Source: Bufo bufo | Lineage: Eukaryota > Chordata > Amphibia > Anura > Bufonidae | NCBI RefSeq assembly: GCF_905171765.1 | Contig: NC_053392.1 | Span: forward strand, 450,466,722 to 450,530,721 | Reading direction: 5' to 3' | DNA: 64,000 bases | Notes under the pieces: model-generated | Database searches by the model: none | What the model saw: only the letters and a program-made list of their open reading frames with translations | Told to the model about the DNA's origin: nothing | Position numbers and translations under genes: made by a program | In this document: positions 11,478 through 22,800 of the stretch, piece by piece | How positions within the stretch are numbered: position 1 is the stretch's first letter | How the letters are laid out: each line of letters begins with the position of its first letter

Positions 11478-11859
11478 CCCATGATACAACCATCAGGTGG
11501 GACAGGACAGCCAATTGAGATGTTTCAGCACATGGACACACTACCACCCTATAAAAGAACACGATCTGGGAGCCATTTTAAATTCTGTCAGTGTAGGGAG
11601 AGGTTGCTTTGTGGAGCAGGAAGAGGCTGTTAGGGACACCAAAAGCTAACTAATAGGGCCACAAAAGTCATTTTAAGGACTGGTATAGGTATGCTATCTA
11701 TAGGTGTGATATAGTAAGGGGTGTGATATACTTATAGTATACTTTCTAACATAGAAAGTATATTATAGTGTATTTGCATTGTGAAGCAGTTGTGTGCGGT
11801 TCTGCTGCGATACCGCAGCTATATAGAGGGACAAACACTAATGGAACAACTAATTGCAA

Positions 11860-12275
11860 CTGGTGTGATATTGCCCCCCAAAAAAACTGATTAAGGGGTG
11901 TGATATACCTTCTTCCACAAAATACTGATTGAGGGCTGCGATATATCTGTTGCCCCAAATAAACAGGGGTGGTGTGATATAACTGTTGTGGCAAAAAAAA
12001 TAATTGAGGGGTGTGAGATACCTGCTTCTACAAAATACTGATTAAGGGGTTCAATATACCCGTTTCCACCAAATATTGAATGAGGGGTGCGATATATCTG
12101 CTGCCACAAAATACTGATTAAGGGGTTTGATATACCTGTTTCCACCAAATATTGATTGAGGCCTGCGATATGCCTGCTTCCACAAAATACTGATTAAGAG
12201 GTTTGATATACCTGTTTCCACAATATACTGATTGAGGGCTGCAATATTCCTGCTTCCACAAATACTGCTCTTCTC
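11860..12275. repeat. hAT 1 subterminal tandem array, ~58-bp units
   Basis: Alternating units of GATATACCTG.TTCCAC.AAATA.TGATT.AGG..TG, about seven copies, ending just before the transposase start. Arrays near the ends are also seen in the other two hAT copies of this window. Confidence 0.65.
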
Positions 12276-12305
12276 TATGGACTTAGGCACATGGTCATTT
12301 TGAAA

Positions 12306-12913
12306 ATGACAGGAAGAGGCAGGCTGTTCCGCAGGGGTGGTAGGGGTCAGGCAGATGCACCAGGCCGGAGCCTAAGTGGGAAGTTGGAGAAGGCGCGTGC
12401 GATTACTTCAAAGGGTGCACCAGAGTTGGTTGAGTGGCTCACTGAGCCTTCCACTTCTGCACCCTCCTCGTCCTCTGTATCTGCACCCATCTCACTCTCT
12501 GCTGTGTGCACCCCCAAATACACGACCACCACCACCATAGCCCCTCCACTCGAGTCAGAGGAATTATTTTCCCATCCATTCCTAGACCTTACCGATGCGC
12601 AGCCATTCTTGACATCGGATGAGGAAGAGGAGGTAGCAACAGCTGCCACCCAGCAGTCTGACAACATTATCCAGATCAGCCCAAGGATGGAGGTCCCCGT
12701 TATTGCTGCCTACTCCGAGATCTCAAATGTCAGTGGTGGTGAAGGTGACGTTGATGACGTGTCGATGGACGTCACTTGGGTGCCCACAAGAGAGGAAGAA
12801 GAGGAGAGTTCAGAGGGAGAGACGGAGCAGCAGAGGGGGAGGAGAAGGAGGAGAAGCAGGCAGAGCTTGCAGGGCACAGTAGGCAGACTGAAAAATATAT
12901 CTGGAGCGAGCCA
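12306..12913 (+). pseudogene. hAT 1 transposase, N-terminal part
   Basis: Low-complexity N-terminal extension of a BED-type hAT transposase: a Gly/Arg start (MTGRGRLFRRGGRGQ), then KGAPELVEWLTEPS, a Ser/Thr-rich stretch and acidic clusters (TSDEEEEVATAA, REEEEESSEGETEQQ). The same layout occurs in the hAT 2 transposase (GRGHGGASGAGRGRGRS, 43127). An ATG at 12291 is in frame upstream, but the Gly/Arg start at 12306 matches hAT 2 better. The frame runs into foreign sequence at about 12913, where the insert 12914-14786 begins. Confidence 0.65.
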
Positions 12914-14786
12914 TCGACCAGGGGCATTGCTAAGTTAAAACATTTGGGGCCTGGGCCCCTGATGTTTTGTCCCAGGCCTCGAATGTACTGCCTGCCAGAT
13001 AGATACAACTGTATTGCCGTCATCAGGACGGCAATACAATTGAATCTAATGCCCTGCAAAAGTTGAAGGACCTGTGATGACATCACAGGTCATGTGACCA
13101 GTTCTATATGCAGTAGCTGAAAGGGACCTGCAATGATGTCACCATCCTGTGACCAGTGCAGGAGAGGATGGCTCAGCAGTGAAGAGAAGTCCTGGGAAGA
13201 AGCTGAGGTGAAGTCTGATACATGAGGAGAGGTAAGTAAAGGGGTAGATTACTCAGTGTGAGAGACAGATCAATGTTGGGAGTTGTAGTTATTTAATTGG
13301 GACTGTATGTTGGGGCTGAAGGGAGGGAAGTTATTTACATGGAACTGAAAGTTGAGGGGGTGATGTTATTTACATGGGAATGCATGTTGGAGGTGGCTGG
13401 GGCAGGGTGATGTTATTTACATGGGACTGAATGTTGAAGGGTAATGTTATTTACATGGGACTGCATGTTGGAGGTGGATGGGGAGGGGGTGATTTTATTT
13501 ACATGGGACTGAATATTGAGGGTGATATTTACATGGGACTGTATCTGGAAGGAGGCTGGAGAGGGGGTGATGTTTTTTTTAAATGGGCCTGTATGTTGAA
13601 GGCGGCAGGGGAGAGGGTGATGTAATTTATGTGGGACTGTATATTGGAGGGGGCAGGAGAGATTGTGTGATGTTATTTACATGTGACTGTACTTTTTAGG
13701 GTGTTGTAGATGGAGACGATGTTACTTACATGGGACTGTATATTGAAGGGGGCTGGAGAGATGGTGTGATGGTATTTACATGGGACTATGGCGGAGGGAG
13801 GGAAATAATGTTATTTACATGGGACTGTATGGTGGAGGGCCTGAGGAATTATAATTTCTGAGGACACTAAACGGAGGAATATAACTACAGGGGGCACTGC
13901 AGGGGCCATTATAAATACTGGGAGTGCTTTAGGGTGAGCATTATAACAGTAGGCAGCGATATAAATACTGGGGCACTTCAGGGTGAGCATTGTAACAGTA
14001 GGGGGTATTGTTAATACTTGGGGTCCTGTGTGGGGCATTTTAAATCCAGGGGTCATTAGGCGTTCTTATTACTACTGGGGCCTCTATAGGAGGGACTTAT
14101 AGATCAGCATTATGGGGGCATTATTACTACTGAGGGGTCTGTAGAGATCTTTATTACTACTGGGAGAACAATAGGGGGCCTTAATACCACTGAGGGATCT
14201 GTAGAGAGCTTTATTACCACTGGGGGAACAATAGGGGGCCTTATTTCTACTGGGGGCTCTGTAAGGGCATTATTAATACTAGAGGGCTCTTCAACTAATT
14301 GAGACACTCTTGGGGAGCATTATCACTGTTGGGGGCACTGTAGGGGGCAGTATTTCTAATGAGGGCATTCGAGAAGGGAATTACTATTGGTAGAACTATG
14401 AGCACTATTATGGGGAAGATTATCTGTATGGCACTCGTTTTCCTTCAGGATAGTATTTGGGGGTATTGGGGGGCACAGCAAGCAGCAGGATAAAACTGTT
14501 GGGACTCCAGGTTGGGGGATGATGATGGAAAAGTGAGGAAGCTAAGATGTCTGTGTGTCACACTCTGCAGAGACGAGGCGGCTGAGAGAAGTTGTCCGGA
14601 CCGAATGGAGAAGATGATGACAGAGAAGATCTGCATCAGGGGAGACATCACCTGGGAGGCCCTGTATGTGAGAGGTACGTGCAGCTGTATAGAAAGTACA
14701 GTAAAATGTCTGTCAGTGCTAGTGTTTGGGAGGAGAGGAGGGGGCGGTTGGTCAACTTATAGAATTGGGCCATATACATTGGGGCT
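12914..14786. mobile_element. Insert in hAT 1 with two minisatellite blocks
   Basis: Begins AGGGGCATTGCTAAG, resembling the CAGGGGCGTAGCATGG start of the insert at 31643, and ends before the hAT text resumes (GACGCCGGCACATGGCT). Contains two tandem blocks: 13320-13840 with units of TTATTTACATGGGACTG..TGTTG.AGGG (~55-60 bp), and 13845-14410 with units of ATTACTACTGGGGG.TCTGTAGAG. The stretch 14510-14700 (GATGATGGAAAAGTGAGG to TGTATGTGAGAGGTACGTG) is of unknown origin. No intact ORF. Borders approximate. Confidence 0.5.
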
Positions 14787-14796
14787 TGGGCTCCCA

Positions 14797-16446
14797 GGAC
14801 GCCGGCACATGGCTCCGCAGTGTGGGATTTCTTAACGTGTCAGCTGCTGACCATAGTGTTGCCATCTGCAGCCTGTGCTGTCAGCGCATAAGTCGCGGTA
14901 AGCCCAACACTCACCTAGGGACGACCGCCTTAAGAAGGCACCTGGCCTCCCATCACCGAGCCCAGTGGGAGAAACACCATCAGAACCCACAAAGCCACAC
15001 TTCTGGCGCTCCACGTCCTGCCTCTTATCCTTCTACTTCTCCTCTCTCCTCCACTCCACCTTCCACCGTGCCGTTGTTGCGTTTATTTGCAGAAGGCAGG
15101 CTTTCGTGGCCCAAATGTTCGAGAGTAAAAAGTTCATGACGCCGGATAACCCTCTTGACCAATGACTCACCGCTGGCTTGTCCAGCCCACCAACTACTGC
15201 CATATAAACTGGTGGACTCTGAGGCCTTTAGAAAATTTGTGGCCATTGGCACACCGCAATGGAAGGAAGGAAATATTTCTCCCAGAAAGGCATCCCAGAG
15301 CTATATGGCCACGTTTAGCTGCAAGTGTCGGTGCCAAGATACATCTGACCACAGACACGTGGTCTAGCAAACACGGGCAGGGAAGGTAAATAACTTTTAC
15401 TGCCCAATGGGTGAACCTTCTGACGACAGTCAAGCATGTAACCTGTGGCTCCCGTGTGGATTTGGTTTTACTGCCAAGGATTGCATGCAGGCCTTCCTCT
15501 TCTTCTCCTCCTCCTACTCCATCCTCCGTCTCCTCCTCTGCTGACTTTTCCTTTTCCACTGCCTCTTCCGCTGCACCCCCCAAGCTCCCCAGAACCTATT
15601 CGACGTCCCAGGTGAGACGTTGCCATACTGTGCTGTGGCTGTTGTGCCTGGAAGCCAAGAGCCACACCGGTCCTGCACTGCTTTCAGCTCTGAGGTCACA
15701 GGCCGATCAGTGGCTAACCCCGCTCAATTTGACAGTTGGTAAAGTGGTGTGCGACATCAGTGCCAATCTCCTGAGCGCACTGAAACAGGGCAAAATGACA
15801 CACGTGCCGTGCATGGCACAAGTCCTGAACTTAGTAGTGCAGCGATTCATTGCCAAATACTCCGGGGTCCAGGACGTCTTACGGCAGGCCAGGAAAATCT
15901 CTTACCATTTTAGAAGATCTTACACGGCCATGGCTCGCCTTGCTGACGTTCAGCGGCGACACCACCTGCCCGTCAGATGTCTGATTTGTGACAGCCCGAC
16001 GCACTGGAACTTCACCTTGTATATGCTTGATAGGCTGCTCCAGCAGCAACGTGCCGTTACTGGGTGGCAATGTACTTAGACCCCCGGTACAAACACAAAA
16101 TGGTGGATATGTTACCAGCAACACAGAGTGCTGTCAGAATGCAGCATTTCCAGGCCTTGCTGTGAGAGATGCTGCATTCTGCTGTTGCGGGCGCTGGCAG
16201 AGGAATTTCCAACCACAGCGAAAAAGGTGTGGGTACCAATACTACCGCGCCTGCAAGAAGAGGGCGGTTTGAAGATGTGTTGGTCACTTCGGGTATGAGA
16301 TCATTCTTGCAGCCAACCCATCAACAGCCGCCTAAAGCTGGCACAATTTGCCATAGAACTCTTGGCTTGCCCCTCATCGAGTGTCCTGTCCGAAAGGATG
16401 TTCAGCGCAGCAGGGGGGAATCGCGACCGATAAGCGCACTCGCCTA
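14797..16446 (+). pseudogene. hAT 1 transposase: BED finger, catalytic part, dimerisation end
   Basis: Cut-and-paste DNA transposase of the hAT superfamily, broken. In order: a BED zinc finger (CSLCCQRISRGKPNTHLGTT then LRRHLASHH, 14865-14960); a catalytic-domain segment with HLTTDTWSSKHGQGR (15340-15385), KVVCDISANL and HVPCMAQVLNLVVQ (15745-15845); LICDSPTHWNFTLYML (15980-16030); LLDPRYK-like DPRYKHKMVDML (16080); and a hAT dimerisation remnant (LACPSSSVLSERMF-like, 16360-16400). At least five frame changes and stops, plus a deletion between 16075 and 16080 relative to hAT 2. Not functional. Confidence 0.78.
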
Positions 16447-16986
16447 GCTCACAAAAAATAATGAGGCATGGATCTCGGAAGAATACAACACCTGTGACGA
16501 CCACGTGTAATTGAATTTCCTCATGCCAGCACGCACATATCCGCCACCACCCAGAACAAAGAATGGTCTTTGTATATACAGCGGCATAGAAGGCCTTTTA
16601 TGTCAGGTGAATGCCTAATTTTTGGGGCCTGTACTCCAGTTGCCTACAGTAACATTTTTATCCAGTGACCGCCTAATGTACCTCTAGCCACATCATCACA
16701 AGTTATTTTCTGTCAGGTGAATGCATAATTTTTGGGGCCTGTACTGGCCTACAGTAACATTTTTATCCAGTGACCGCATAATGTACCTCCAGCCACATCA
16801 TCACAAGTTCTTTTCCGTCAGGTAAATGCCTAATTTTTGGGGCCTGTGCTCCAGCGGCCTACAGTAAAATTGTTATCCAGTGACTGCCGAATGTACCTCC
16901 AGCCACATCACCACAAGTTATTTTCTGTCAGGTGACTGCCTAATTTTTGGGGCCTGTACTCCAGTGGCCTACAGTAAAAATTTTAC
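16447..16986 (+). repeat. hAT 1 3' tandem array, left portion
   Basis: From about 16590: units of ~105-115 bp with CCTAATTTTTGGGGCCTGTA, GGCCTACAGTAA and TCCAGTGACCGCCTAATGTA, about 3.5 copies. The array stops mid-unit at 16986, where the Gypsy LTR begins, and resumes at 34168. Confidence 0.8.
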
Positions 16987-17256
16987 TGTCACGGTCCCTC
17001 CTGTGAGAGAGGTGAGAAGATAGGATAGACTTGCTTCACATGAGGCTATCTGACAAGTCTCTCTGTTTTCCTTTATGTATGTTGTTGTTTGGCAGGATTT
17101 CACCTCTCCCAGGTTATCAGTGATGAGGCTCTATTTAGATCCACCTCACACTGCTGACCATCCAGTTGATAGTTTCTGTATGGAGTTGCTAGTGCTGATT
17201 TGTCTTGGATACAATCTCTAAGATTAGTACTTGTTGCCTTCGCTGTTTCTTATTAT
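16987..17256 (+). repeat. 5' LTR of Gypsy A, first part
   Basis: TGTCACGGTCCCTCCTGTG to CGCTGTTTCTTATTAT. Continues at 27308 (CTGGTGTGTGTTG). The break is the insertion site of LTR C with ATTAT duplicated. Confidence 0.82.
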
Positions 17257-18151
17257 TGTCACGACCATGGTTATGGTCGCGTGACTCCTGGATCCGCATG
17301 CAGTTGCCGGCGGTTTGGTTTTATTGTCAACCACATGGTGAGGGCTGCTTGTATGTTGCCTCATGTGTGGTTGCCGTTGGCAACATGATTGTATTTGGCA
17401 GTATAGCAGCCTGAGCTGTTGCTAGGCAGCTTGCTGTCAAGTGCATGCGGTTACACCTGACAACCTCTCTTTGTATGTGTGCACTTTCCCGTTTTGTTGT
17501 GCACAAGGTTTTGTATGTGTGCATTGTGACACTTTGTCACTTGCGGTGGCAGTGTTTCGGCCTTCTGGCTGTTTCCCAGGACATGCTTGTCAGGACATGT
17601 CGTTGCCGGCGGTAACAGCTGCACTTTAATTGTTGTTTGTACACTTCCCCTTTAAGTGGCAGTCTTCCCTTGCCTGGTGTAGGAAGGGTTAACTCCCTTC
17701 CTTGTGTGTGAACACTGGGTGTGTCTGTGTGTGGGTGTGGCCACTTGGGGCTATTTAGCTCCGGCTGGATGCCAGACTCTGGGGGGTACTTCAGCCATGG
17801 TTAGCTGGAGTCATCCTCCTGGTTATATACCATCTGCCAGTGAGGGCCACCCTTGTGGTCATAAGTTTATGTATGATGTTATGAAGATGTTTCTGTGGTC
17901 TCTTTGTTTATTGCAGCTATGGTTTCCTGGGTTCCTGTTGTCGGGGGGGTAATAATTCAATTAAGAATTATTAATTATGGTCATAAAAATTATTAATCAT
18001 AAAAATAAAAAAAAATTAATAAAATTTGTCATAAATTCTTAAAATCATGACCTGGTGAATTGTAGACAACCTAATTGATACAATTCACATCTGAGTCCGA
18101 CTATTTCCTCAGATAAATAAGTTATTTTTGACGTGAGATGACATTAATGAT

Positions 18152-18167
18152 AAAATGTAGTTCTGCA
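18152..18167 (+). repeat. Target-site duplication of LINE 1 (left)
   Basis: AAAATGTAGTTCTGCA here and at 23929-23944: 16 identical bases bracketing the LINE. The leading A's overlap the poly(A) tail in the right copy. Confidence 0.9.
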
Positions 18168-18319
18168 ATAGGGGCGTGGCCGGATGCCGGGAGGAGAGGT
18201 CGCATAGTGCCAGAGCTCCGGCTGTGGAACTCCGTCAGCGGCACATAGCGACTTAACTACAGCACAATTTTAATATACTTACCTGTCCCAGGACAGCTCT
18301 TGAGCCGGCAGACTTGCCG

Positions 18320-19450
18320 ATGATGACCAGAGGAAGGAAGAAGGATCCGCAGCCGCAGAAGATGACGGCGTTCTTTCACCCAGCTCCTGGGGCTTCACAA
18401 GATGGCGCCGGTTCCCGCCACACAGGGGGAGAGTCCTGTCTGTCCTCTGCAGCGGCACCAGTCCAGCGTCCTCCTGGATCTCCCTCTTCAGCAGGATCCG
18501 GTTCTCCACCTCCACAGGGACCTAAAAAACAAAAAAGGGTGAGTGAACAGCAGCCATACAGCCCTCCCCTTGATACTTACCCTGCTTCACCAGATATAGG
18601 CCCTGGTTTAACAGTTGCCACAATGCAGGACATGCTGGCAGATCTAAAAAGATCTATCCATGGTGATTTCAAAGAGACAATCTCTGTTATTCATACAGAC
18701 ATAGTCGCCATAGGAGAAAGAACCGCACATTTAGAAGAAAAAATGGAGGAGTTTGTCACAGCGCATAACTCATTAGTAGACAATCATAATGCGGTTGAAG
18801 ATGACATAGCAACCATCAAACTTAAAATTGCTGATCTGGAGGATCGCTCCAGAAGAAATAACGTTAGATTCAGAAGCATTCCTGAAAGCGTTCTGGACTC
18901 TCAGCTGCATGATTTTATTGCAGACCTTATAGTGTCATATTTACCAGATACCCCAGGGTCTGAGTTAATTATAGACCGGGTTCACCGGGTTCCTAAACCC
19001 AAAGCTCTACCAGCCTCTATCCCTAGGGATGTATTAGCCAGAATCCACTTTTTTCATCTAAAAGACTCCCTGATGAGGGAAGCTCAGAAAAAGAGGTCGG
19101 ATATTCCTGAAAGATTCTCTAATGTACTCCTATTCACCGACCTTTCACCAGCAACGCTGAGCAGAAGACGTGAATTTCAAAATTACACCAAAGCATTAAG
19201 GGATAACAATATCCCTTACAAATGGGGTTTCCCTGTTAAGCTGATTGTGAGATATCAAAACTCATCAACTGTCCTAGTTTCTCCTCAGGAAGCGTCAAAA
19301 GCTTTTGCCAACTGGAACATCACCTTGCCACCGAAGGGCGCTAAAGACAAAGATAAAGCTATGAACTCTCCTCCTAACAGGAATTCCTCTGACAGAAGTC
19401 ACCTAACCCTAACACCAGAATGGACCAAAGTGGGAAGAAACCCTCCGTGA
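18320..19450 (+). CDS. ORF1: LINE ORF1 protein (RNA-binding chaperone)
   Basis: 376 codons from the ATG at 18320 (MMTRGRKKDP) to the stop at 19448. Role known for L1-type ORF1p: it trimerises, coats element RNA and chaperones nucleic acid in the cytoplasmic RNP. The N-terminus is basic and Pro/Ser-rich (1-90). Residues ~95-172 form a likely coiled coil (TISVIHTDIVAIGERTAHLE..). An RRM starts at LEDRSRRNNVRFRSIPES (~170), with FHLKDSLMREAQKKR and NVLLFTDLSPATLSRRREF further on. A C-terminal domain has IPYKWGFPVKLIV (~296). The end is Lys/Ser-rich. Length is normal for the group. An in-frame TTG lies just upstream, but ATG is the expected start. No defects seen. Confidence 0.88.
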   Translation: MMTRGRKKDPQPQKMTAFFHPAPGASQDGAGSRHTGGESCLSSAAAPVQRPPGSPSSAGSGSPPPQGPKKQKRVSEQQPYSPPLDTYPASPDIGPGLTVATMQDMLADLKRSIHGDFKETISVIHTDIVAIGERTAHLEEKMEEFVTAHNSLVDNHNAVEDDIATIKLKIADLEDRSRRNNVRFRSIPESVLDSQLHDFIADLIVSYLPDTPGSELIIDRVHRVPKPKALPASIPRDVLARIHFFHLKDSLMREAQKKRSDIPERFSNVLLFTDLSPATLSRRREFQNYTKALRDNNIPYKWGFPVKLIVRYQNSSTVLVSPQEASKAFANWNITLPPKGAKDKDKAMNSPPNRNSSDRSHLTLTPEWTKVGRNPP

Positions 19451-19883
19451 TACCTCCTCTGGACAATATCTATATTACCTTAAGTATACTCCCATGTTAT
19501 ACTATTTTTACGGGGTTCCACACCCTGTTGCTCTACCTCTCAGAACACTTATACCATCTCAGTGTTCACATTCCCTAATCCACTGTTTCCCTAACGCCTC
19601 CCATACTAAGTGAGATACATCACATCTTGTGGTCACTGTTAGACCATTGTTATGTTATTGTTATTTACTATTTATTTTATTTTCTATGTTTTAATCTGTT
19701 GTTTTATAAGGTTACACAAAAAAGGTTTACAGCTACCTCCTCAAACAACTGAAACCAAAGGTACAAAGCTACGACCCCCACAACTGACATACGGTAACAT
19801 TTGGGTACTTTATTATGTTATTCACACACTACTAGTCAACCAAATCAGATTAGTAACACTAGCATGCTACCTTGTAGATCAAG
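19451..19883 (+). other. LINE inter-ORF region
   Basis: 433 bp between ORF1 and ORF2 with no conserved motif seen. ORF2 is in a different frame, so it would need reinitiation or internal entry (inference). Confidence 0.6.
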
Positions 19884-22800
19884 ATGTCCAGTAAAGGTAT
19901 AAAAATATTCTCTGCAAATGTTAGGGGTCTTAATAGCCCCTTTAAACGTTCAGCTTGTTGGAATGAGGTGAGGAAACAGAGAGCTGACATCATCTGTATT
20001 CAAGAGTCTCACCTTAATGAGGAGGACTCCTACAGATTTTCTCACCCCTCCTTTCCACATACTTTTTTTTCACCAGCTTCAAAAAAAAGAAAAGGTGTGA
20101 TCATAGGCTTTAAGAATTCTATTGCTTTTCAATGCCATAAAACAATAATAGATGAAGAGGGTAGATATGTTATCATTATATGTGACATAAACAATTCTAG
20201 ATACACAATAGTTAATCTTTATGCCCCAAATGCTGATCAGATAAATTTTATCAAACGCACCATTAAACTAGCTCAGGATTCTAAACAAGGATCTATATTG
20301 ATTTGTGGCGACTTCAACATGTGTCCCGACTCCTCAATTGATAGACTCCCGTCTCCTCTCCCCTCTCCCAAAAACTCGCAACTCAGAGACTTCCTATTTC
20401 AGGAAGGTCTTCTAGATATCTGGAGGGTCCATCACGCCAATGAAAAAGATTTTACTTTTTTTTCTCACCCACACAACACTTACTCTAGAATTGACCTCTT
20501 AGTATCTGATAAATGGCTTCTTCAAAAAGTACTAGAGGTAACAATTTCTAATATAACATGGTCTGACCATGCGTTTATATCTCTTACACTAGACGACATG
20601 TATAGCAATAGAATATATTCCCCATGGAGGCTGAACAATTCTTTACTCCAAAATGCCTCTATACGCACAGATGTAGAAAACTCTCTAAAAGAATACTTTA
20701 AAACAAATGATAATAATCTGGTATCAGATATTACACTATGGAGTGCGCACAAAGCATTTATAAGAGGTGTACTACTAAAACATGCAGCTATTCAAAAGAA
20801 AAAAAGAAGGGAAATCCTAGATAAATTATTAGCTAATATCAAAACCTTGGAGGACTCCTCTAAGATTTCTCTAGATCCCAAAACCCTTAGCAAATTAAAA
20901 ACAGCCAGACATCATCTATATCTTCATCTACATGAAAAACATGAATTCTACCTTCGTAAAGTCAAATCAGATCATTATTCTCAAGGTAACAAAGCATCAA
21001 AAATTTTAGCTAATAGAGTTAAGAAAAGAGAAGCCAAATCAAGAATCCCCTTCTTATATGACAACCAGAACCAAAAACTATATAACCCTAAACACATAGC
21101 AGAGGAATTCGCTAAATACTATGAAAATTTATATAATTTAGAGAAATCAACTGACATTGTTCAACCAACTTCTGAATATATTAATGACTTTCTCAATGGC
21201 ATTTCCCTACCTTCTATAACCCCATCCCAAAATCAATCTCTCAACTCTAAAATCACACACCTGGAAATATCCGAAGCAATTCATTCCCTTAAAAATAATA
21301 AGTCTCCTGGCCCAGATGGACTTACAAACGAATATTATAAAAACTTCTCCAACATTTTAAATCCCTTCTTGACTAGATCTTTCAATTTGATAGCAGAGCA
21401 AAAATCAATCCCCAAGGATATGTTAAATGCAATGATAATTACACTCCCAAAACCTGGTAAATCTGCAGATAAACCGGCCAATTTCAGACCTATATCGCTA
21501 TTAAACTCTGATATAAAGATATTTGCAAAAATTTTAGCAAAGAGATTATCTTCCATTCTTCCTTCCTTAATAGCCAATGATCAAATTGGTTTTGTTCCCA
21601 ACAGACAATCATCAGATGGTACTAGGAGATTCATAGATCTCCTAGATGTGGCATATGCCACCAAAACGCCTTCTTTGCTCCTTTCCTTGGATGCGGAGAA
21701 GGCGTTCGATAGGATACACTGGAAATATATTCAGGCTACTTTGGAAAAATACGGTTTTGGAGATTTCTTCCTTTCCGCAGTAATGTCCTTATATTCTAAT
21801 CCTAGTGCCTCTATATATTCTTCTAGTTTTCTATCTGCTCCATTCAATATCAAAAATGGAACTAGACAAGGCTGTCCCATGTCACCCCTAATATTTGCCC
21901 TGGCAATGGAACCCTTTGCGGAACATATCAGATCTTCCCCCCTTATTAAAGGGATAACAGTAGGAAATACAGATCATCGCATAGGACTTTTTGCTGATGA
22001 TGTTTTAATTCTAACGTCAAACCCAACCACTGCATTAAAAGCTATTAACAATATTATTGCTAATTTTGGCAAGGCTTCCTTTTATAAAGTGAATATTAAT
22101 AAGTCCCAAATTCTTGACCTGGGTTTGACCAGAGCCACCAGGCGGTCAATTTCTAACTTGTATAAATACCCATGGGCTGATGAATCATTGACATATCTGG
22201 GCATACAACTCGCCTTCCCTACTAACAAACTATTTAAAGTCAATTTTTGGCCACTATATAATAAAATCAACGACTCCTTAAACAACCTAAGAATGGACTC
22301 GCTGTCATGGTTAGGAAGAATAGCTGCAATCAAAATGGTGATTCTACCCAAAATCATTTACATGTTCCGTAACATTCCAATTGCTATTCCCAACGGTTAC
22401 ATAACAAAGCTACAAGCCTTAATCAACAGACACATATGGGGAAAATACAAACCCAGAGTGAAAGGACCTATACTTAACAAATCACTTAAAACAGGTGGTC
22501 TTAATGTCCCTTCTATTAAACATTATTATGCCTCCGCTATACTTGACCAAATGAGATACCTGATCAAGAATGATACTTCAAAAAAATGGGTTTTACTGGA
22601 AAAAAATATAATGGGCTCCCATGATATAAATCTACACCTCTCTGCTACAGCGGTCTTTGGCATTAAGAATATTTCCTCACTCGCAACTCTGAAAGCAATA
22701 CACAACATCTGGTATACCATTGCTAGAATAGAAAAACTAGTTACCACCTCAGTTTTTTCCCTGCCCTTAGAAATTTGTGAATTAGCCATTCCTGACCTAA

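Larger units (their letters stand above)
10481..12310. repeat. Inverted repeat pair (10481-10660 / 12135-12310)
   Basis: TCATTTTCAAAATGACCATG, TCCATAGAGAAGAGCAG and the TTTGTGGAAGCAGG.ATAT units occur at 10481-10660 and again, reverse-complemented, at 12135-12310. The right copy belongs to the subterminal array and transposase start of the hAT at 11425-35308. The left copy is therefore an inverted duplication of the hAT 5' region, or part of a second rearranged hAT. Confidence 0.65.

Noticed and set aside
18314..18319. ORF1 start two codons earlier
   Set aside because: The codon at 18314 is TTG; ATG at 18320 is the expected eukaryotic start.
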